Shown piece by piece: positions 25,078-34,088 of a stretch of 64,000 nucleotides of DNA. Source of the DNA: Granulicella sp. GTDB taxonomy: Bacteria > Acidobacteriota > Terriglobia > Terriglobales > Acidobacteriaceae. The notes beneath the pieces were generated by a model. It searched no databases. It was given only the letters and a program-made list of their open reading frames with translations, and was not told the origin of the DNA. The stretch's first letter is position 1, and every line of letters begins with the position of its first letter. The position numbers were made by a program, and so were the translations under genes. The stretch spans positions 1 through 64,000 of the forward strand of contig JANXYX010000043.1 of assembly GCA_025408425.1 (NCBI GenBank), given 5' to 3'.

Positions 25078-25340
25078 ACTTTCAATCTCAACCACCGCAA
25101 CGCCGCGTCACGAAGGTCCATGCCTTCAGCTCGACTAATGTCCTCAAATTGCTTCTACTTGCCGCAGCTTTGATGGTGACCTTGCCAACTTGCGCTCAAG
25201 GATGCGCCCAGTGCCGCGACAACACCGCTGCTGCTCCCCCAGCCACCCAGCGAGCCTATCGCCACGCCATCATCTTGCTCACCGTCAGCGCAGGAGGCCT
25301 CTTCCTCGCGGCCGTTGCCATACTCAGACATCAGCGCTGA
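25074..25340 (+). CDS. Small exported membrane protein in the cox operon
   Basis: An 88-residue protein starting at GTG 25074, overlapping the coxC stop. It has a hydrophobic signal or anchor segment (about 24-40), a short GCAQCRD motif immediately after it, and a C-terminal helix (about 67-84). I do not recognise a family. Position inside the oxidase operon suggests a role in oxidase assembly or stability, and a CxxC next to the membrane would suit copper or redox handling, but this is inference. A terminator follows. Confidence 0.7.
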   Translation: MNFQSQPPQRRVTKVHAFSSTNVLKLLLLAAALMVTLPTCAQGCAQCRDNTAAAPPATQRAYRHAIILLTVSAGGLFLAAVAILRHQR

Positions 25341-25394
25341 ACGAATCCGGAAGCCACCCGACGACCCAATCTCACGTAGCTCTCCCGCAAATAA

Positions 25395-25429
25395 AACAGG
25401 CAATGCAAGTCATCCTTGCACTGCCTGTT
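25395..25429. terminator. Terminator between cox operon and nucleotidyltransferase gene
   Basis: AACAGGCAATGCAAG (25395-25409) pairs with CTTGCACTGCCTGTT (25415-25429) except for one A-C mismatch, over a 5-nt loop. It lies between convergent genes and may serve both directions. Confidence 0.6.
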
Positions 25430-25448
25430 AGCTTGTCTGGAAGTTCGA

Positions 25449-27344
25449 CTAGCGCTTCTTTTTCGCTGGTGCAGCGACAACTTTCTTTGCAGGCTTACCC
25501 TTCACTGGCACAGCCTTTTTGGCAACAGACTTTCCCGCAACCTTCTTGGCAACTGGTTTAGCAGGAGCTTTCTTTGCAACCACCTTGGCCACTGGCTTGG
25601 CCGTCACTGCCTTCTTTGGAGCTGCCTTCATGGGAGCCGACTTCTTACCGACAGCCTTGGGCGGAGCCTTCTTTACCACAACCTTGGTAACTGCTTTCTT
25701 TGCCACTGGCTTCACAACAGCTTTCTTCGCGGGAGCCTTGGCAGCAACCTTTGGCTTTATAGGAATCTTTACCGCCTTCTTGACGGCCTGAACCTTCACA
25801 GGGGCAGCAGGCTTCTTCACAGCTGCAGCAGGCTTAGATCCAACCTTCGCAGAAATCGCCGCCTTCACAGCAGCACCAGCCTTCGCCGGTACAGTTTTGG
25901 CAGCCTTCGGAGGCGCAGGAGCAACAGTTTCGACCGACTCAACAACGGCCACCTCGCCCTCCAAACCCTCAATGGCCGGTACGGCCTCGACTGCCTTCTT
26001 GCGGCTCTTTGACGGCTTGGCAACCTTCTTGGCAGCACGCGGTCGACGCAGATGAACCGGCGGCGGCGGCGCGGGAGGCGAATAAGGCTCCAAAAACGCC
26101 TTCATCTCATCCACGGTACCCAACTTGCCATCCATCAACTCGAAGAACAGCTTCTCTAACAATTCGTCATACTGAGGAACACCCGGAATAATCCGCATCT
26201 CCTGCATCAAGGCATACGGCAATCTCTGCCGCGCTTGTGGCCACTCAGTAAAGAAGCTCTTGAACTTTGCCTGAACTGAGGCGCTCTTCGTCGTATGAGC
26301 TACCCACAACACGGCCTCCGGCTTGGCAGCATAGATCAGCTTCCAGGCCTGTGACGGAGCAGACGCGCTCTTTCCAGAAAGCAGAGCTCCAAACTCCTTG
26401 GCATCATGCTCCAGAGCAGCGATCTCATCAACAAATCCCTGCCGCGGAAAGATCTTCTTCAACTCCGCTACTTCCTTCGGGGCCATCTTCGCGGTCAGCA
26501 GCGGAAAGTTAGCCGACGCAGCCTCCGGATAGATTCCCTGGAGTTGCAACTGCGTCTGGATCTCCCGCAGCCGTTCCAACTCCGGGACATTCGCCTTTGC
26601 CGAAGTCAAAGCCGGGAACAAGTGGGCCATCCACCCCTCGCTCTCCAAACGCTTCAGCACTCGCAGCGGATCCTCTTCATGGAAGATCTCCTCGGTCTCA
26701 TACCCGCGCGAGAAATCCCCCATCGCCGAGATATACCCTTCGGCCTTCCCCGTCTCATATCGGGCCTGTGTCTTCTCTTCTAATGCCCACCCCAGCCGCG
26801 CCATAAAACGGGCAGCCCGAATCATCCGTATCGGATCTTCGATAAATCCGTAGTTACTCACCAGCCGCAACTCACGGTTTTCGATATCGGCAACTCCGTT
26901 GAGCGGATCCATCAGCAAACCAAAAGACCCCACATTTAACGAGAGCGCCATCGCGTTCGCAGTAAAATCCCGCCGCCGCAGGTCTTCAAGAATGTTAGCT
27001 GGCTTCACTACCGGCTTGCCGGGCTTCGGGTAAGTCACCGACAAAGTACTGCCAATCTCAATTCGAACGCTGCCCGGAAACCGCGCAAAGAAAGCCTGGC
27101 CCGCTTCGTTCTCGCCGGTAATCACTCCGCCAGCTTTCTCTATATCTTTCTTCAGTTTGAGAGCATTTCCCTGAACCACCACGTCAAGATCGCGCACCGG
27201 CGACCCGCTCGTCAGGTCACGCACCGCTCCGCCTACGAGAAATACCGTAAGCCCTTTTGCGCGGGCAACTTCACGTACTTGTTGAACGGCGGCTTGCTGG
27301 GCCGGGGAAAGTCGATTCTCAAGCAGGTAGATGTAGTCGGCCAT
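25449..27344 (-). CDS. CCA-adding/poly(A) polymerase-type nucleotidyltransferase with Lys/Ala-rich tail
   Basis: A 631-residue protein. The N-terminal part is a class II tRNA nucleotidyltransferase: FLVGGAVRDL, the metal-binding RDLDVVV pair, LRRRDFTANAMALSL and EDPIRMIRAARFMARLG. It would add or repair the CCA end of tRNAs or polyadenylate RNA. From about residue 418 to the end the chain is almost entirely Lys, Ala, Pro and Val in AAKK/PVAKK-like repeats, resembling histone H1-like or AlgP tails, which bind nucleic acid nonspecifically. ATG at 27342-27344 (MADYIYLLE) is chosen; an ATG 15 bp upstream is possible. The tail is unusual for the family. Confidence 0.88.
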   Translation of the reverse strand: MADYIYLLENRLSPAQQAAVQQVREVARAKGLTVFLVGGAVRDLTSGSPVRDLDVVVQGNALKLKKDIEKAGGVITGENEAGQAFFARFPGSVRIEIGSTLSVTYPKPGKPVVKPANILEDLRRRDFTANAMALSLNVGSFGLLMDPLNGVADIENRELRLVSNYGFIEDPIRMIRAARFMARLGWALEEKTQARYETGKAEGYISAMGDFSRGYETEEIFHEEDPLRVLKRLESEGWMAHLFPALTSAKANVPELERLREIQTQLQLQGIYPEAASANFPLLTAKMAPKEVAELKKIFPRQGFVDEIAALEHDAKEFGALLSGKSASAPSQAWKLIYAAKPEAVLWVAHTTKSASVQAKFKSFFTEWPQARQRLPYALMQEMRIIPGVPQYDELLEKLFFELMDGKLGTVDEMKAFLEPYSPPAPPPPVHLRRPRAAKKVAKPSKSRKKAVEAVPAIEGLEGEVAVVESVETVAPAPPKAAKTVPAKAGAAVKAAISAKVGSKPAAAVKKPAAPVKVQAVKKAVKIPIKPKVAAKAPAKKAVVKPVAKKAVTKVVVKKAPPKAVGKKSAPMKAAPKKAVTAKPVAKVVAKKAPAKPVAKKVAGKSVAKKAVPVKGKPAKKVVAAPAKKKR

Positions 27345-27541
27345 ATCTTCTGCGTACACTCCATACCGGCGGTAACCGGTGATGCGCCGCTCGCCATAAA
27401 CTCTGACGAATCAACCGCTTAGAAAGCTCGTCGTGCTCAAAGCAACGCTTCAATGTACCACAGCAGTGGCTAATTCGCTACCCTTTTTGCACCTTTCCTG
27501 TTGCTTTCCATTGGACCGTGCGACAATCCGCCAGAACCTTC

Positions 27542-28075
27542 ATGTCTTCTTCTCACAAAAAAGTCATCCTCCGGCGCTCTCGCGGAGACATGCTCCCCGG
27601 CTATCTGCCACTCTCTGGCTTCGTCCGCAATCGTGCCCTCGACCTCCTCGATCTCACCGGCCGCGTCGTCCCCATCCTCCTCAACGACATCAAGCTCATC
27701 AGCTATGTGCGCGACTTCAACCTCGCAGACACCGTCAACCCCGAGCGCCTCACCCGCCGCACCTTCCTGGCTCGTCCTCGCACCGAAGGACTCTGGCTCC
27801 GCATGACCTTCACCTCAGGTGAAATCCTCGAGGGACTCGCTCCTACAGACATCTCCCTCCTCGACGACCTCGTCAACGACGCCGGCCTCTTCCTCACTCC
27901 ACCTGACATCCGCTCTAACACCCAGCGAATCTACGTACCTCGCACCTCCATCGCAGATCTCGCACTCATCGCCGTCATCACCTCCCCATCCAAGAAGAAA
28001 CCCACACCCAGCACTCCAAATCTGCAGGAAGACCTCTTCAACGTCGATCTCCCACCCAACGCCCGCCCAAATTAG
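27542..28075 (+). CDS. Conserved hypothetical protein, DUF6982-like
   Basis: A 177-residue cytosolic protein. Two similar modules can be seen: [23 protein letters not shown] near the start, and [21 protein letters not shown] followed by [22 protein letters not shown]. This arrangement of a short beta-barrel with a GxxLxG turn resembles the DUF6982 family as I remember it; the assignment is tentative. ATG at 27542 is preferred to one 24 bp upstream because the conserved part begins there. It precedes lpxD by 79 bp. Confidence 0.7.
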   Translation: MSSSHKKVILRRSRGDMLPGYLPLSGFVRNRALDLLDLTGRVVPILLNDIKLISYVRDFNLADTVNPERLTRRTFLARPRTEGLWLRMTFTSGEILEGLAPTDISLLDDLVNDAGLFLTPPDIRSNTQRIYVPRTSIADLALIAVITSPSKKKPTPSTPNLQEDLFNVDLPPNARPN

Positions 28076-28154
28076 ACAAGCACCTCCCCGTCAACACTTC
28101 CTCTTCAACATGTCATTGCCCGCCGCAACCGCAAACTTAGCTACAATCGCCAGC

Positions 28155-29150
28155 ATGACCTTAGCCGACCTAGCCGCCCACCTCGGTGCAACCCTCCACG
28201 GCGACCCCACCGCCCAGATCACCGGAGTAGCCGCCATCGACACCGCTGGCCCCGGCGACATCACCTTCGTCTCCAACCCCCGCTACATCGCCCTCGCCAG
28301 CACCACCCAGGCCACCGCTGTCCTCGTCGAACCCAACTTCCCCGAGATCGCCGCCGCCACCCTACGCCTCGCAAATCCCTACCTCGCCTTCGCCCGCACC
28401 ATCGAACTCTTCTACCAGCCCCCAACCTACGCACCCGGAATCCATCCCACTGCCGCCATCGCCCCCACCGCCCATATCGGTGCCAACACGCACATCGGAG
28501 CCTACGCAGTCATCATGGACCACGTCACCGTCGGCGACAACGCCGTCATCCTCCCCCACGTCGTCATCTACCCGTATGCGTCCATCGGCAGCCACCTCTT
28601 CGCCCACGCCCACAGCATCATCCGCGAGCACTGCCAACTCGGTGATCACGTCACCCTTCAGAACGGAGCCATCATCGGATCGGACGGCTTCGGCTTCGCC
28701 CGTCAATCCGACGGCTCCTGGTACAAGATCCTCCAGTCCGGTCCCGCCATCCTCGAAGATGACGTAGAAATCCAAGCCAACTCCTGCATCGACCGAGCCT
28801 CCATCGGCGAAACTCGCATCCGCTCCGGTGCCAAAATCGACAATCTCGTTCAGGTCGGCCACGGCTGCACCGTCGGATCGAATACCCTCCTCTGCGCCCA
28901 GGTCGGACTCGCCGGCTCCACCAAAGTAGGCAATAACGTCATCTTCGCTGGTCAAGCCGCCAGCGCCGGACACAACACCATCGGAGACGGCGCCATCGTC
29001 ACAGCCCAGAGCGGTGTTGGCGGAGACGTTGCCCCCGGCAAAATGGTCAGTGGTTCCCCAGCATTCGACAACGTAGAATGGTTACGTTCCACAGTGCGCT
29101 TCAAGAAGTTGCCCGAACTGATCAAACAACTCAAGAGCACCCAGAAATAA
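28155..29150 (+). CDS. lpxD: UDP-3-O-acylglucosamine N-acyltransferase LpxD
   Basis: A 331-residue lipid A biosynthesis enzyme that N-acylates UDP-3-O-acyl-glucosamine. The N-terminal UDP-binding domain ([36 protein letters not shown]) is followed by a left-handed beta-helix of hexapeptide repeats from about residue 100, with the catalytic His region in [18 protein letters not shown] at 28155 fits the family N-terminus; ATG at 28110 is an alternative. TACAAT (28142-28147) ends 7 nt before 28155 and no Shine-Dalgarno is present, consistent with leaderless translation. It stands apart from other lipid A genes. Confidence 0.94.
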   Translation: MTLADLAAHLGATLHGDPTAQITGVAAIDTAGPGDITFVSNPRYIALASTTQATAVLVEPNFPEIAAATLRLANPYLAFARTIELFYQPPTYAPGIHPTAAIAPTAHIGANTHIGAYAVIMDHVTVGDNAVILPHVVIYPYASIGSHLFAHAHSIIREHCQLGDHVTLQNGAIIGSDGFGFARQSDGSWYKILQSGPAILEDDVEIQANSCIDRASIGETRIRSGAKIDNLVQVGHGCTVGSNTLLCAQVGLAGSTKVGNNVIFAGQAASAGHNTIGDGAIVTAQSGVGGDVAPGKMVSGSPAFDNVEWLRSTVRFKKLPELIKQLKSTQK

Positions 29151-29228
29151 GCTACAAGCCTGTAATCCATGTGTCATTTCTAAAGCCCCCCGGTCTGCAT
29201 CCAACTAATTGCCTGATAAGGAGGCATA

Positions 29229-30020
29229 GTGATCGCAGAACCTCGCCAACCCCGTTTCGCATCTCCTCCCCCCGTCCGAGTACTCTTGCTCGACGATGAA
29301 CCTCTCAACCTGCTTCTGCGCACCGCCACCCTGCGTCAGAACGGTTACGAGTGTGTTCCCACCGCCAATATCGAAGAGGCGGTCATGCAATTCGATCAGA
29401 TTGATATCGCGGTCCTCGACTACCATCTCGGGGCCGGTCAGTTCGGGACCGAAGCAGCCGCTCTCCTCCGCAGACGCCGACCTCACGTCCCCATCATCAT
29501 CCTCTCCTCCACCATAGAGTATTATTTTGGTGGCGTTGAAGACATGCACCTGCTCAAGGGCTACAGTTCAGTCGAAGATCTCCTCTCAGCTCTCCGCGCT
29601 CTGGAAGCGAACCGCCACGGATCCTCCTCAGTGGTCGACGCCCGCGACTTCTACTACTCCCGCCTCTCACTCGCCATCGGCGCAGACGTCATCGTCCAGA
29701 TCTTCGACAAGAATGGTGTATGGCTCCACTGCAACGCCGCCGCTGCCAGGCACTTCGGGCAGTCAATCGAGTGGTTTACAGGCCGCAACATCTTCGAAGA
29801 GATGCCAGACATTATGCGCGATTGGCGCGACGTCATCGCCACCGTGGCCGTCACCCGCGAGACATATATTGACCGCACCCATCGTGGTCTTACAAACGAG
29901 CCCCGGGCTGGCCGGCCAACACAACTCTGGAGCGTACTCGCCTTTCCTATTAGCCTCCACGATGGTCGCAGCGGTGTCGTCCTTACCGCCCGAACCCTCC
30001 CCCAGCCCTCTCTTGCTTGA
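29229..30020 (+). CDS. Response regulator with C-terminal PAS-like domain
   Basis: A 263-residue protein without a DNA-binding output domain. Residues 16-125 are a receiver domain: LLLDDEP acidic pocket, phosphoacceptor Asp in IAVLDYHLG, IIILSST and the conserved Lys in LLKGYS. Residues about 145-255 look like a PAS fold (IVQIFDKNGVWLHCNAAAARHFGQSIEWFTGRN). It begins at GTG 29229 with a strong AAGGAGG upstream. No histidine kinase is adjacent, so it is an orphan regulator. Confidence 0.82.
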   Translation: MIAEPRQPRFASPPPVRVLLLDDEPLNLLLRTATLRQNGYECVPTANIEEAVMQFDQIDIAVLDYHLGAGQFGTEAAALLRRRRPHVPIIILSSTIEYYFGGVEDMHLLKGYSSVEDLLSALRALEANRHGSSSVVDARDFYYSRLSLAIGADVIVQIFDKNGVWLHCNAAAARHFGQSIEWFTGRNIFEEMPDIMRDWRDVIATVAVTRETYIDRTHRGLTNEPRAGRPTQLWSVLAFPISLHDGRSGVVLTARTLPQPSLA

Positions 30021-30099
30021 CACTGCCCCAATCCTATTTTTTCCGGCCTCGAACTCCTCGGAGCAGTCCGACACAGGCTCACCTGATACTCTCGAACTC

Positions 30100-30462
30100 A
30101 TGGGTTTCACCCGAATATTCGCCATCGCCACAATCCTGCTTACGGTCACCGGTTGTCACTCCGCCTACGTTGAAACCACCGTCAGCAACCGCACCAGCCA
30201 ACCCATCGGCCTGGTCGAAGTAGCGTATCCAAGCGCCAGCTTCGGAACTCAGGGCCTCGCCCCAGGCGCAGACTTCCACTACCACTTCAAGGTTCTTGGC
30301 AGCGGTTCGATGAAGATCACTTACACCGATAGCGCCCGCAAAGAACAAACCTCTCAAGGCCCATACCTCAAAGAAGGTGCGGAAGGCCCCCTCACCATCA
30401 CCATCGCTCCCGACGGTGTCCACTGGCAGACCAACATCCCAACCGTCACTCCGCCCAGCTAA
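30100..30462 (+). CDS. Small predicted lipoprotein
   Basis: A 120-residue protein with a signal peptide ending in the lipobox TVTGC (Cys19). The mature part reads as a small beta-sandwich (VETTVSNRTSQPIGLVEV, then a GSGSMKITYTD strand), unrelated to anything I can name. It would be lipidated by Lgt and cut by LspA, both encoded in this window. GATACT (30085-30090) lies 9 nt before the ATG; there is no Shine-Dalgarno. Confidence 0.75.
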   Translation: MGFTRIFAIATILLTVTGCHSAYVETTVSNRTSQPIGLVEVAYPSASFGTQGLAPGADFHYHFKVLGSGSMKITYTDSARKEQTSQGPYLKEGAEGPLTITIAPDGVHWQTNIPTVTPPS

Positions 30463-30595
30463 CCGCCACCTCCATACGCTGCTGCGCTCCGAAATACTTT
30501 CGCCCGCTCGCAACGCTACCTCGTATTCGTTCACCCTGTAATGTCCGGCTCTACCCGCAAATCTTCGGCCCCACCATGTGCGGTAAACTCCACCT

Positions 30596-31273
30596 ATGCC
30601 GCGTGGTTTCTTCATCACCTTCGAAGGTTTGGACGGTTCAGGCAAAACCACTCAACTCCGCCGCCTTGCCACCGCGCTTGAGGCACAAGGTCACTCCGTT
30701 GTGACCCTCCGCCAACCCGGTGGAACCCCACTCGGCGATCGCATCCGCAGCATCCTCCTCGACTCAAAATCCGAAGCCGCGCTCGGCCCCATCGCGCCAC
30801 TCGCCGAGCTCGCTCTGATGTTCGCTGACCGCGCCCAGGCCATCGCCCAGATCATCGAACCCGCCCTCGCCGCTGGCAGCATCGTCCTCTGCGACCGCTA
30901 CACCGACTCCTCCGAGGCCTACCAGGGCGGTGGCCGTCAGCTTGGCAGTGAGCCCGTCCTCGCTCTGCACCAAGCTGTCTGCAGCAACCTCCAGCCCGAC
31001 CTCACGCTTCTCCTGCTCCCCGCGCTCAAATCCTCGCTGCGCCGCGCACGTAACCGCAACCAGCGCCATATCCAGGCAGAAGGCACCGACGAAAACCGCT
31101 TCGAGCGCGAGTCCGACGACTTCTACCGCCGAATCTACGAGAAATACGAAGAGATCGCCGCCCGCGAACCCCACCGCGTCGTGGCTTTTCGCGATGACGC
31201 CACCATCGAACAGATTCACGCCCAGATCAAGAACACAGTCACCGCCCGCCTCGTTCCAGCCCATGCCCTCTAG
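30596..31273 (+). CDS. tmk: Thymidylate kinase
   Basis: A 225-residue dTMP kinase. The P-loop is EGLDGSGKTTQ (Lys17), the DRY motif lies in VLCDRYTDSSEAYQGGGR, and there is an Arg-rich LID region (LRRARNRNQRH). It phosphorylates dTMP to dTDP. No Shine-Dalgarno precedes the ATG, while TAAACT (30584-30589) ends 6 nt before it, suggesting a leaderless mRNA. The last 11 nt overlap the start of the P450 gene. Confidence 0.95.
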   Translation: MPRGFFITFEGLDGSGKTTQLRRLATALEAQGHSVVTLRQPGGTPLGDRIRSILLDSKSEAALGPIAPLAELALMFADRAQAIAQIIEPALAAGSIVLCDRYTDSSEAYQGGGRQLGSEPVLALHQAVCSNLQPDLTLLLLPALKSSLRRARNRNQRHIQAEGTDENRFERESDDFYRRIYEKYEEIAAREPHRVVAFRDDATIEQIHAQIKNTVTARLVPAHAL

Positions 31274-32741
31274 CACCCCAACCCCGCCCAAGATCCCCAA
31301 AGCCGTCTGCCCTGTCTCCAGTCCCTCGGGCACCAGCACCTCCGATCCCCATGTTCAGTTCCCGAACCTAACCCCTCCCGGTCTCAAGCACTCGCTCCCC
31401 TTCTACGCCTTCAAGCCCTGGGTAAAACTAGGCAGCCCCATCCTCCTCTTCGAACATCTCCTCAAGACCTACGGAAACATCGCCCAATACCGCTTCATGG
31501 GCACCCCCATCGTCTTCATCAACGACCCCGAATACATCCGCGAAGTCCTCGTCACCCAGTCCTCGTCCTTCGTCAAGGAGCGCACCGTCAAGCGCATGAA
31601 GGTCCTCCTTGGCGAAGGCCTCATCACCTCCGACGATCCCTTTCACTTGCGCCAGCGACGCATCGCCGCACCCGCCTTTCACCGCCAGAGAATTGCCGCC
31701 TACGGAGATCAGATCGTCGCCATCGCCGCAACCCAGCGTGAGACCTTCCGACCCGGCCAGACCATAGACATTGCGGCCTCCAGCATGCGCCTCTCGCTCG
31801 AAATCGTCGCCCGCACCCTCTTCGATACTGAAGTCACCGATGATATTCGCCGCATCAACGATGAAGTCAACACCATCATGGATCTCTACAACTTCATCGT
31901 CGCCTTCCCCCGCATTGAGTCGTTCATGCACCTGCCCATCCCCGGCATCATGAAGTTCCGCCGCTCCAAGGCCCGCCTCGACGCCGTAGTCGACCGCCTC
32001 ATTCGCGAACACCGCGAAGCAGCAGCCCGCGGAGAGCCCGACAAAGGCGATCTCCTCTCCATGCTTCTCGCCTCCACCGACGACCAGCTTGACGCCTCCG
32101 GCCACCACACCGGCATGTCCGACGAGCAAGCCCGCGACGAAGTCCTCACCATCTTCCTCGCCGGCTACGAGACCGTTGCCAACGGCCTCGCCTGGACCTG
32201 GTACCTCCTCAGCCAGCACCCCGAAGTCGAAGCCCGTCTCCACACAGAACTAGACGCTGTCCTTGGCACCGGGTGCGATGCTCGCCTCCCAACTCTCGCC
32301 GACTACCCGCAACTCCGCTACACCGAACAGGTCTTCGCCGAATCCATGCGCCTCTATCCACCTGCCTGGGCCATGGGTCGCATGTCCACACGCCCCGTCA
32401 ACCTGGGCCCCTACTCCATCCCCACCGGAGCACACGTCTTCTTCAGCCAGTACATCATGGGCCGAGACCCCAAATACTTCCCCGATCCCCTTCGCTTCGA
32501 CCCCGAGCGCTTCACCACCGAAGCCAAGGCCGCCCGTCCCAAATTCACCTACTTCCCCTTCGGTGGAGGCAACCGTCAATGCATTGGTGAGTCCTTCGCC
32601 TGGATGGAGGGCGTCTTCTCCATCGCCACCATTGCCCAACGCTGGCGCCTCACCTACCAGGGAGCCACCCCACCCGAAGTCCAGGCCAAAATCACCCTCC
32701 GCCCCAAACACCCCATGATGATGCAACTAGAACCCCGCTAA
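31263..32741 (+). CDS. Cytochrome P450
   Basis: A 492-residue haem-thiolate monooxygenase. It has the I-helix oxygen-binding motif AGYETVA, the K-helix ExxR in ESMRLYPPAW, the PERF-type segment FDPERFT, and the haem loop FPFGGGNRQCIGES with Cys440 as axial ligand. The sequence is closest in style to bacterial CYP4/CYP110-like fatty acid or terpenoid hydroxylases; the substrate is unknown. It is soluble, with a Pro/Ser-rich N-terminus of about 35 residues. It starts inside the 3' end of tmk; no ferredoxin or reductase gene is adjacent. Confidence 0.93.
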   Translation: MPSSTPTPPKIPKAVCPVSSPSGTSTSDPHVQFPNLTPPGLKHSLPFYAFKPWVKLGSPILLFEHLLKTYGNIAQYRFMGTPIVFINDPEYIREVLVTQSSSFVKERTVKRMKVLLGEGLITSDDPFHLRQRRIAAPAFHRQRIAAYGDQIVAIAATQRETFRPGQTIDIAASSMRLSLEIVARTLFDTEVTDDIRRINDEVNTIMDLYNFIVAFPRIESFMHLPIPGIMKFRRSKARLDAVVDRLIREHREAAARGEPDKGDLLSMLLASTDDQLDASGHHTGMSDEQARDEVLTIFLAGYETVANGLAWTWYLLSQHPEVEARLHTELDAVLGTGCDARLPTLADYPQLRYTEQVFAESMRLYPPAWAMGRMSTRPVNLGPYSIPTGAHVFFSQYIMGRDPKYFPDPLRFDPERFTTEAKAARPKFTYFPFGGGNRQCIGESFAWMEGVFSIATIAQRWRLTYQGATPPEVQAKITLRPKHPMMMQLEPR

Positions 32742-32757
32742 CCCCAACCCAGAAAAT

Positions 32758-32820
32758 TGTCATCCAGAGCGAAGGCACTCGCAGCTTCACCGTGAGTGCC
32801 GCAGTCGAAGGACCTGCATT
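32758..32820. repeat. Hairpin repeat family R60, copy C
   Basis: Between the P450 and NTF2-like genes. The stem GGCACTCGC (32774-32782) pairs with GTGAGTGCC (32792-32800), with one G-T wobble, over the loop AGCTTCACC. Flanks TGTCATCC.GAGCGAAG and GCAGTCGAAGGACC extend it to about 60 bp and align with the copies at 16369 and 51426. Similar GTCATCC...GAAGGACC intergenic repeats are, as far as I recall, common in acidobacterial genomes. Confidence 0.65.
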
Positions 32821-32857
32821 TGCATCTTCTCTCCCACCCCGCCACAATCAAAGTCCT

Positions 32858-33337
32858 ATGCCATCCATTCGCACGCTATCAGCAACCATCCTCGCCATCC
32901 TCCTCCTCGCCCCAGCCATCGCCCACGCCACCGAACCCACCTGCGCCACTACTTCAGCCGACCAGCAAGCAGTAGCTGACACCCTCCGCACCATGTACGC
33001 TGCCGCCACCACCGACGACCTCGCCAAATTCCACTCCGTCACCACCCCCACCTTCTACGCCTTCGATGGAGCCAAACGCTTCAACGGCGACGCCCTCATG
33101 AACCTCATCAAGTCCGCCCACACCGCCGGAAAAGTCTACGTCTGGACCGTCACCGAACCCGAAGTCCACATCACCTGCAACACCGCCTGGATCGCCTACA
33201 CCAACCACGGATCCCTCACCGACGCCTCCGGGAAACAAGACCTCACCTGGCTCGAATCCGCCTTCCTCCAAAAAGAATCGGGCACCTGGAAGATCGTCTT
33301 CTTCCACAGCACCCGAGTCCCCAAACCACCAGCCTAA
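32858..33337 (+). CDS. Exported NTF2-like (DUF4440/SnoaL-type) protein
   Basis: A 159-residue protein with a signal peptide (ILAILLLAPAIAHA) followed by an NTF2-like cone: ADTLRTMYAAATTDDLAKFHSV, FNGDALMNLIKSA, VHITCNTAWIAYTN and GTWKIVFFHSTRV. This fold serves as an enzyme or ligand-binding scaffold; function is undetermined. ATG at 32858 starts directly before the signal peptide. It converges with the DinB-like gene, 9 bp away. Confidence 0.8.
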   Translation: MPSIRTLSATILAILLLAPAIAHATEPTCATTSADQQAVADTLRTMYAAATTDDLAKFHSVTTPTFYAFDGAKRFNGDALMNLIKSAHTAGKVYVWTVTEPEVHITCNTAWIAYTNHGSLTDASGKQDLTWLESAFLQKESGTWKIVFFHSTRVPKPPA

Positions 33338-33346
33338 AATCCAACC

Positions 33347-33949
33347 TTACGGCGCGCTGGCCGGCGGCACAATGCCATTCATCCGCAGATACACCACTAA
33401 CTGCCCGTAGTGGTCATACGCGTGCGCCACCGTAAACTCCGCCATCGTCCCCCGCGTCTGGAACCCCGGCTCCGGCGACTTTACCACCTCAAACGCATTC
33501 GCCGCCGTCAAAGTCGCGATCGCCTTGTGCGCAAACGCAAACGACCCAGCCAGCGCCTTCACGATATCTTCCTTCTTCGTCAGCGTCTCAATCCCCTTTA
33601 CATCCACATCCGGCTTCAGTCCGCTGATGATGTTTGCGAAGAAATAATTCGCCTCCGCCACATGCGCCGCCTGCTGCCCGAACGTCCGCACCTTCTCAAA
33701 CTTGGTCGTCTGACTCGGAACAAAGATCGCCGCACTCGGAGCGAAATCATACTTCTCCGCCGGCATCGCCTTCACCGCGCCCATCATCTCCATCTCAATC
33801 AAACTCAGCTGCGAATCGAACGCCCTCGAAGGCTCTGCAATCGTCCCAGCCGCCGGCCCTTTGTCCATGCCACCCATCCCCATCTGCGCCGTAGCCGTCA
33901 TCGCAGTCGCCGCCAAAATGCAGCCAGCCATCATCATCCGTAAACCCAT
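33347..33949 (-). CDS. Exported DinB-like protein
   Basis: A 200-residue protein with an N-terminal signal peptide (ILAATAMTATAQ) and a Met/Gly-rich linker. The remainder is a four-helix DinB-like bundle: MPAEKYDFAPS, FGQQAAHVAEANYFFANIISG and FTVAHAYDHYGQLVVYLRMNGI, with His residues placed as in the DinB/YfiT metal triad. DinB proteins are usually cytosolic; the signal peptide indicates a periplasmic form. GGAGG lies 7 nt before the ATG. Confidence 0.85.
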   Translation of the reverse strand: MGLRMMMAGCILAATAMTATAQMGMGGMDKGPAAGTIAEPSRAFDSQLSLIEMEMMGAVKAMPAEKYDFAPSAAIFVPSQTTKFEKVRTFGQQAAHVAEANYFFANIISGLKPDVDVKGIETLTKKEDIVKALAGSFAFAHKAIATLTAANAFEVVKSPEPGFQTRGTMAEFTVAHAYDHYGQLVVYLRMNGIVPPASAP

Positions 33950-34088
33950 TGCACACCTCCTTCAAGTTGTCTTGGAAATCGCCTCCAGCCTACCAGACCC
34001 CAGAACATCCCACTTCAATCTTCTGCCTGCACCTTCACCTCACGAAATTCCATACTGCGAACTTCATGCTCTGCGTTAGCATCTTCCT

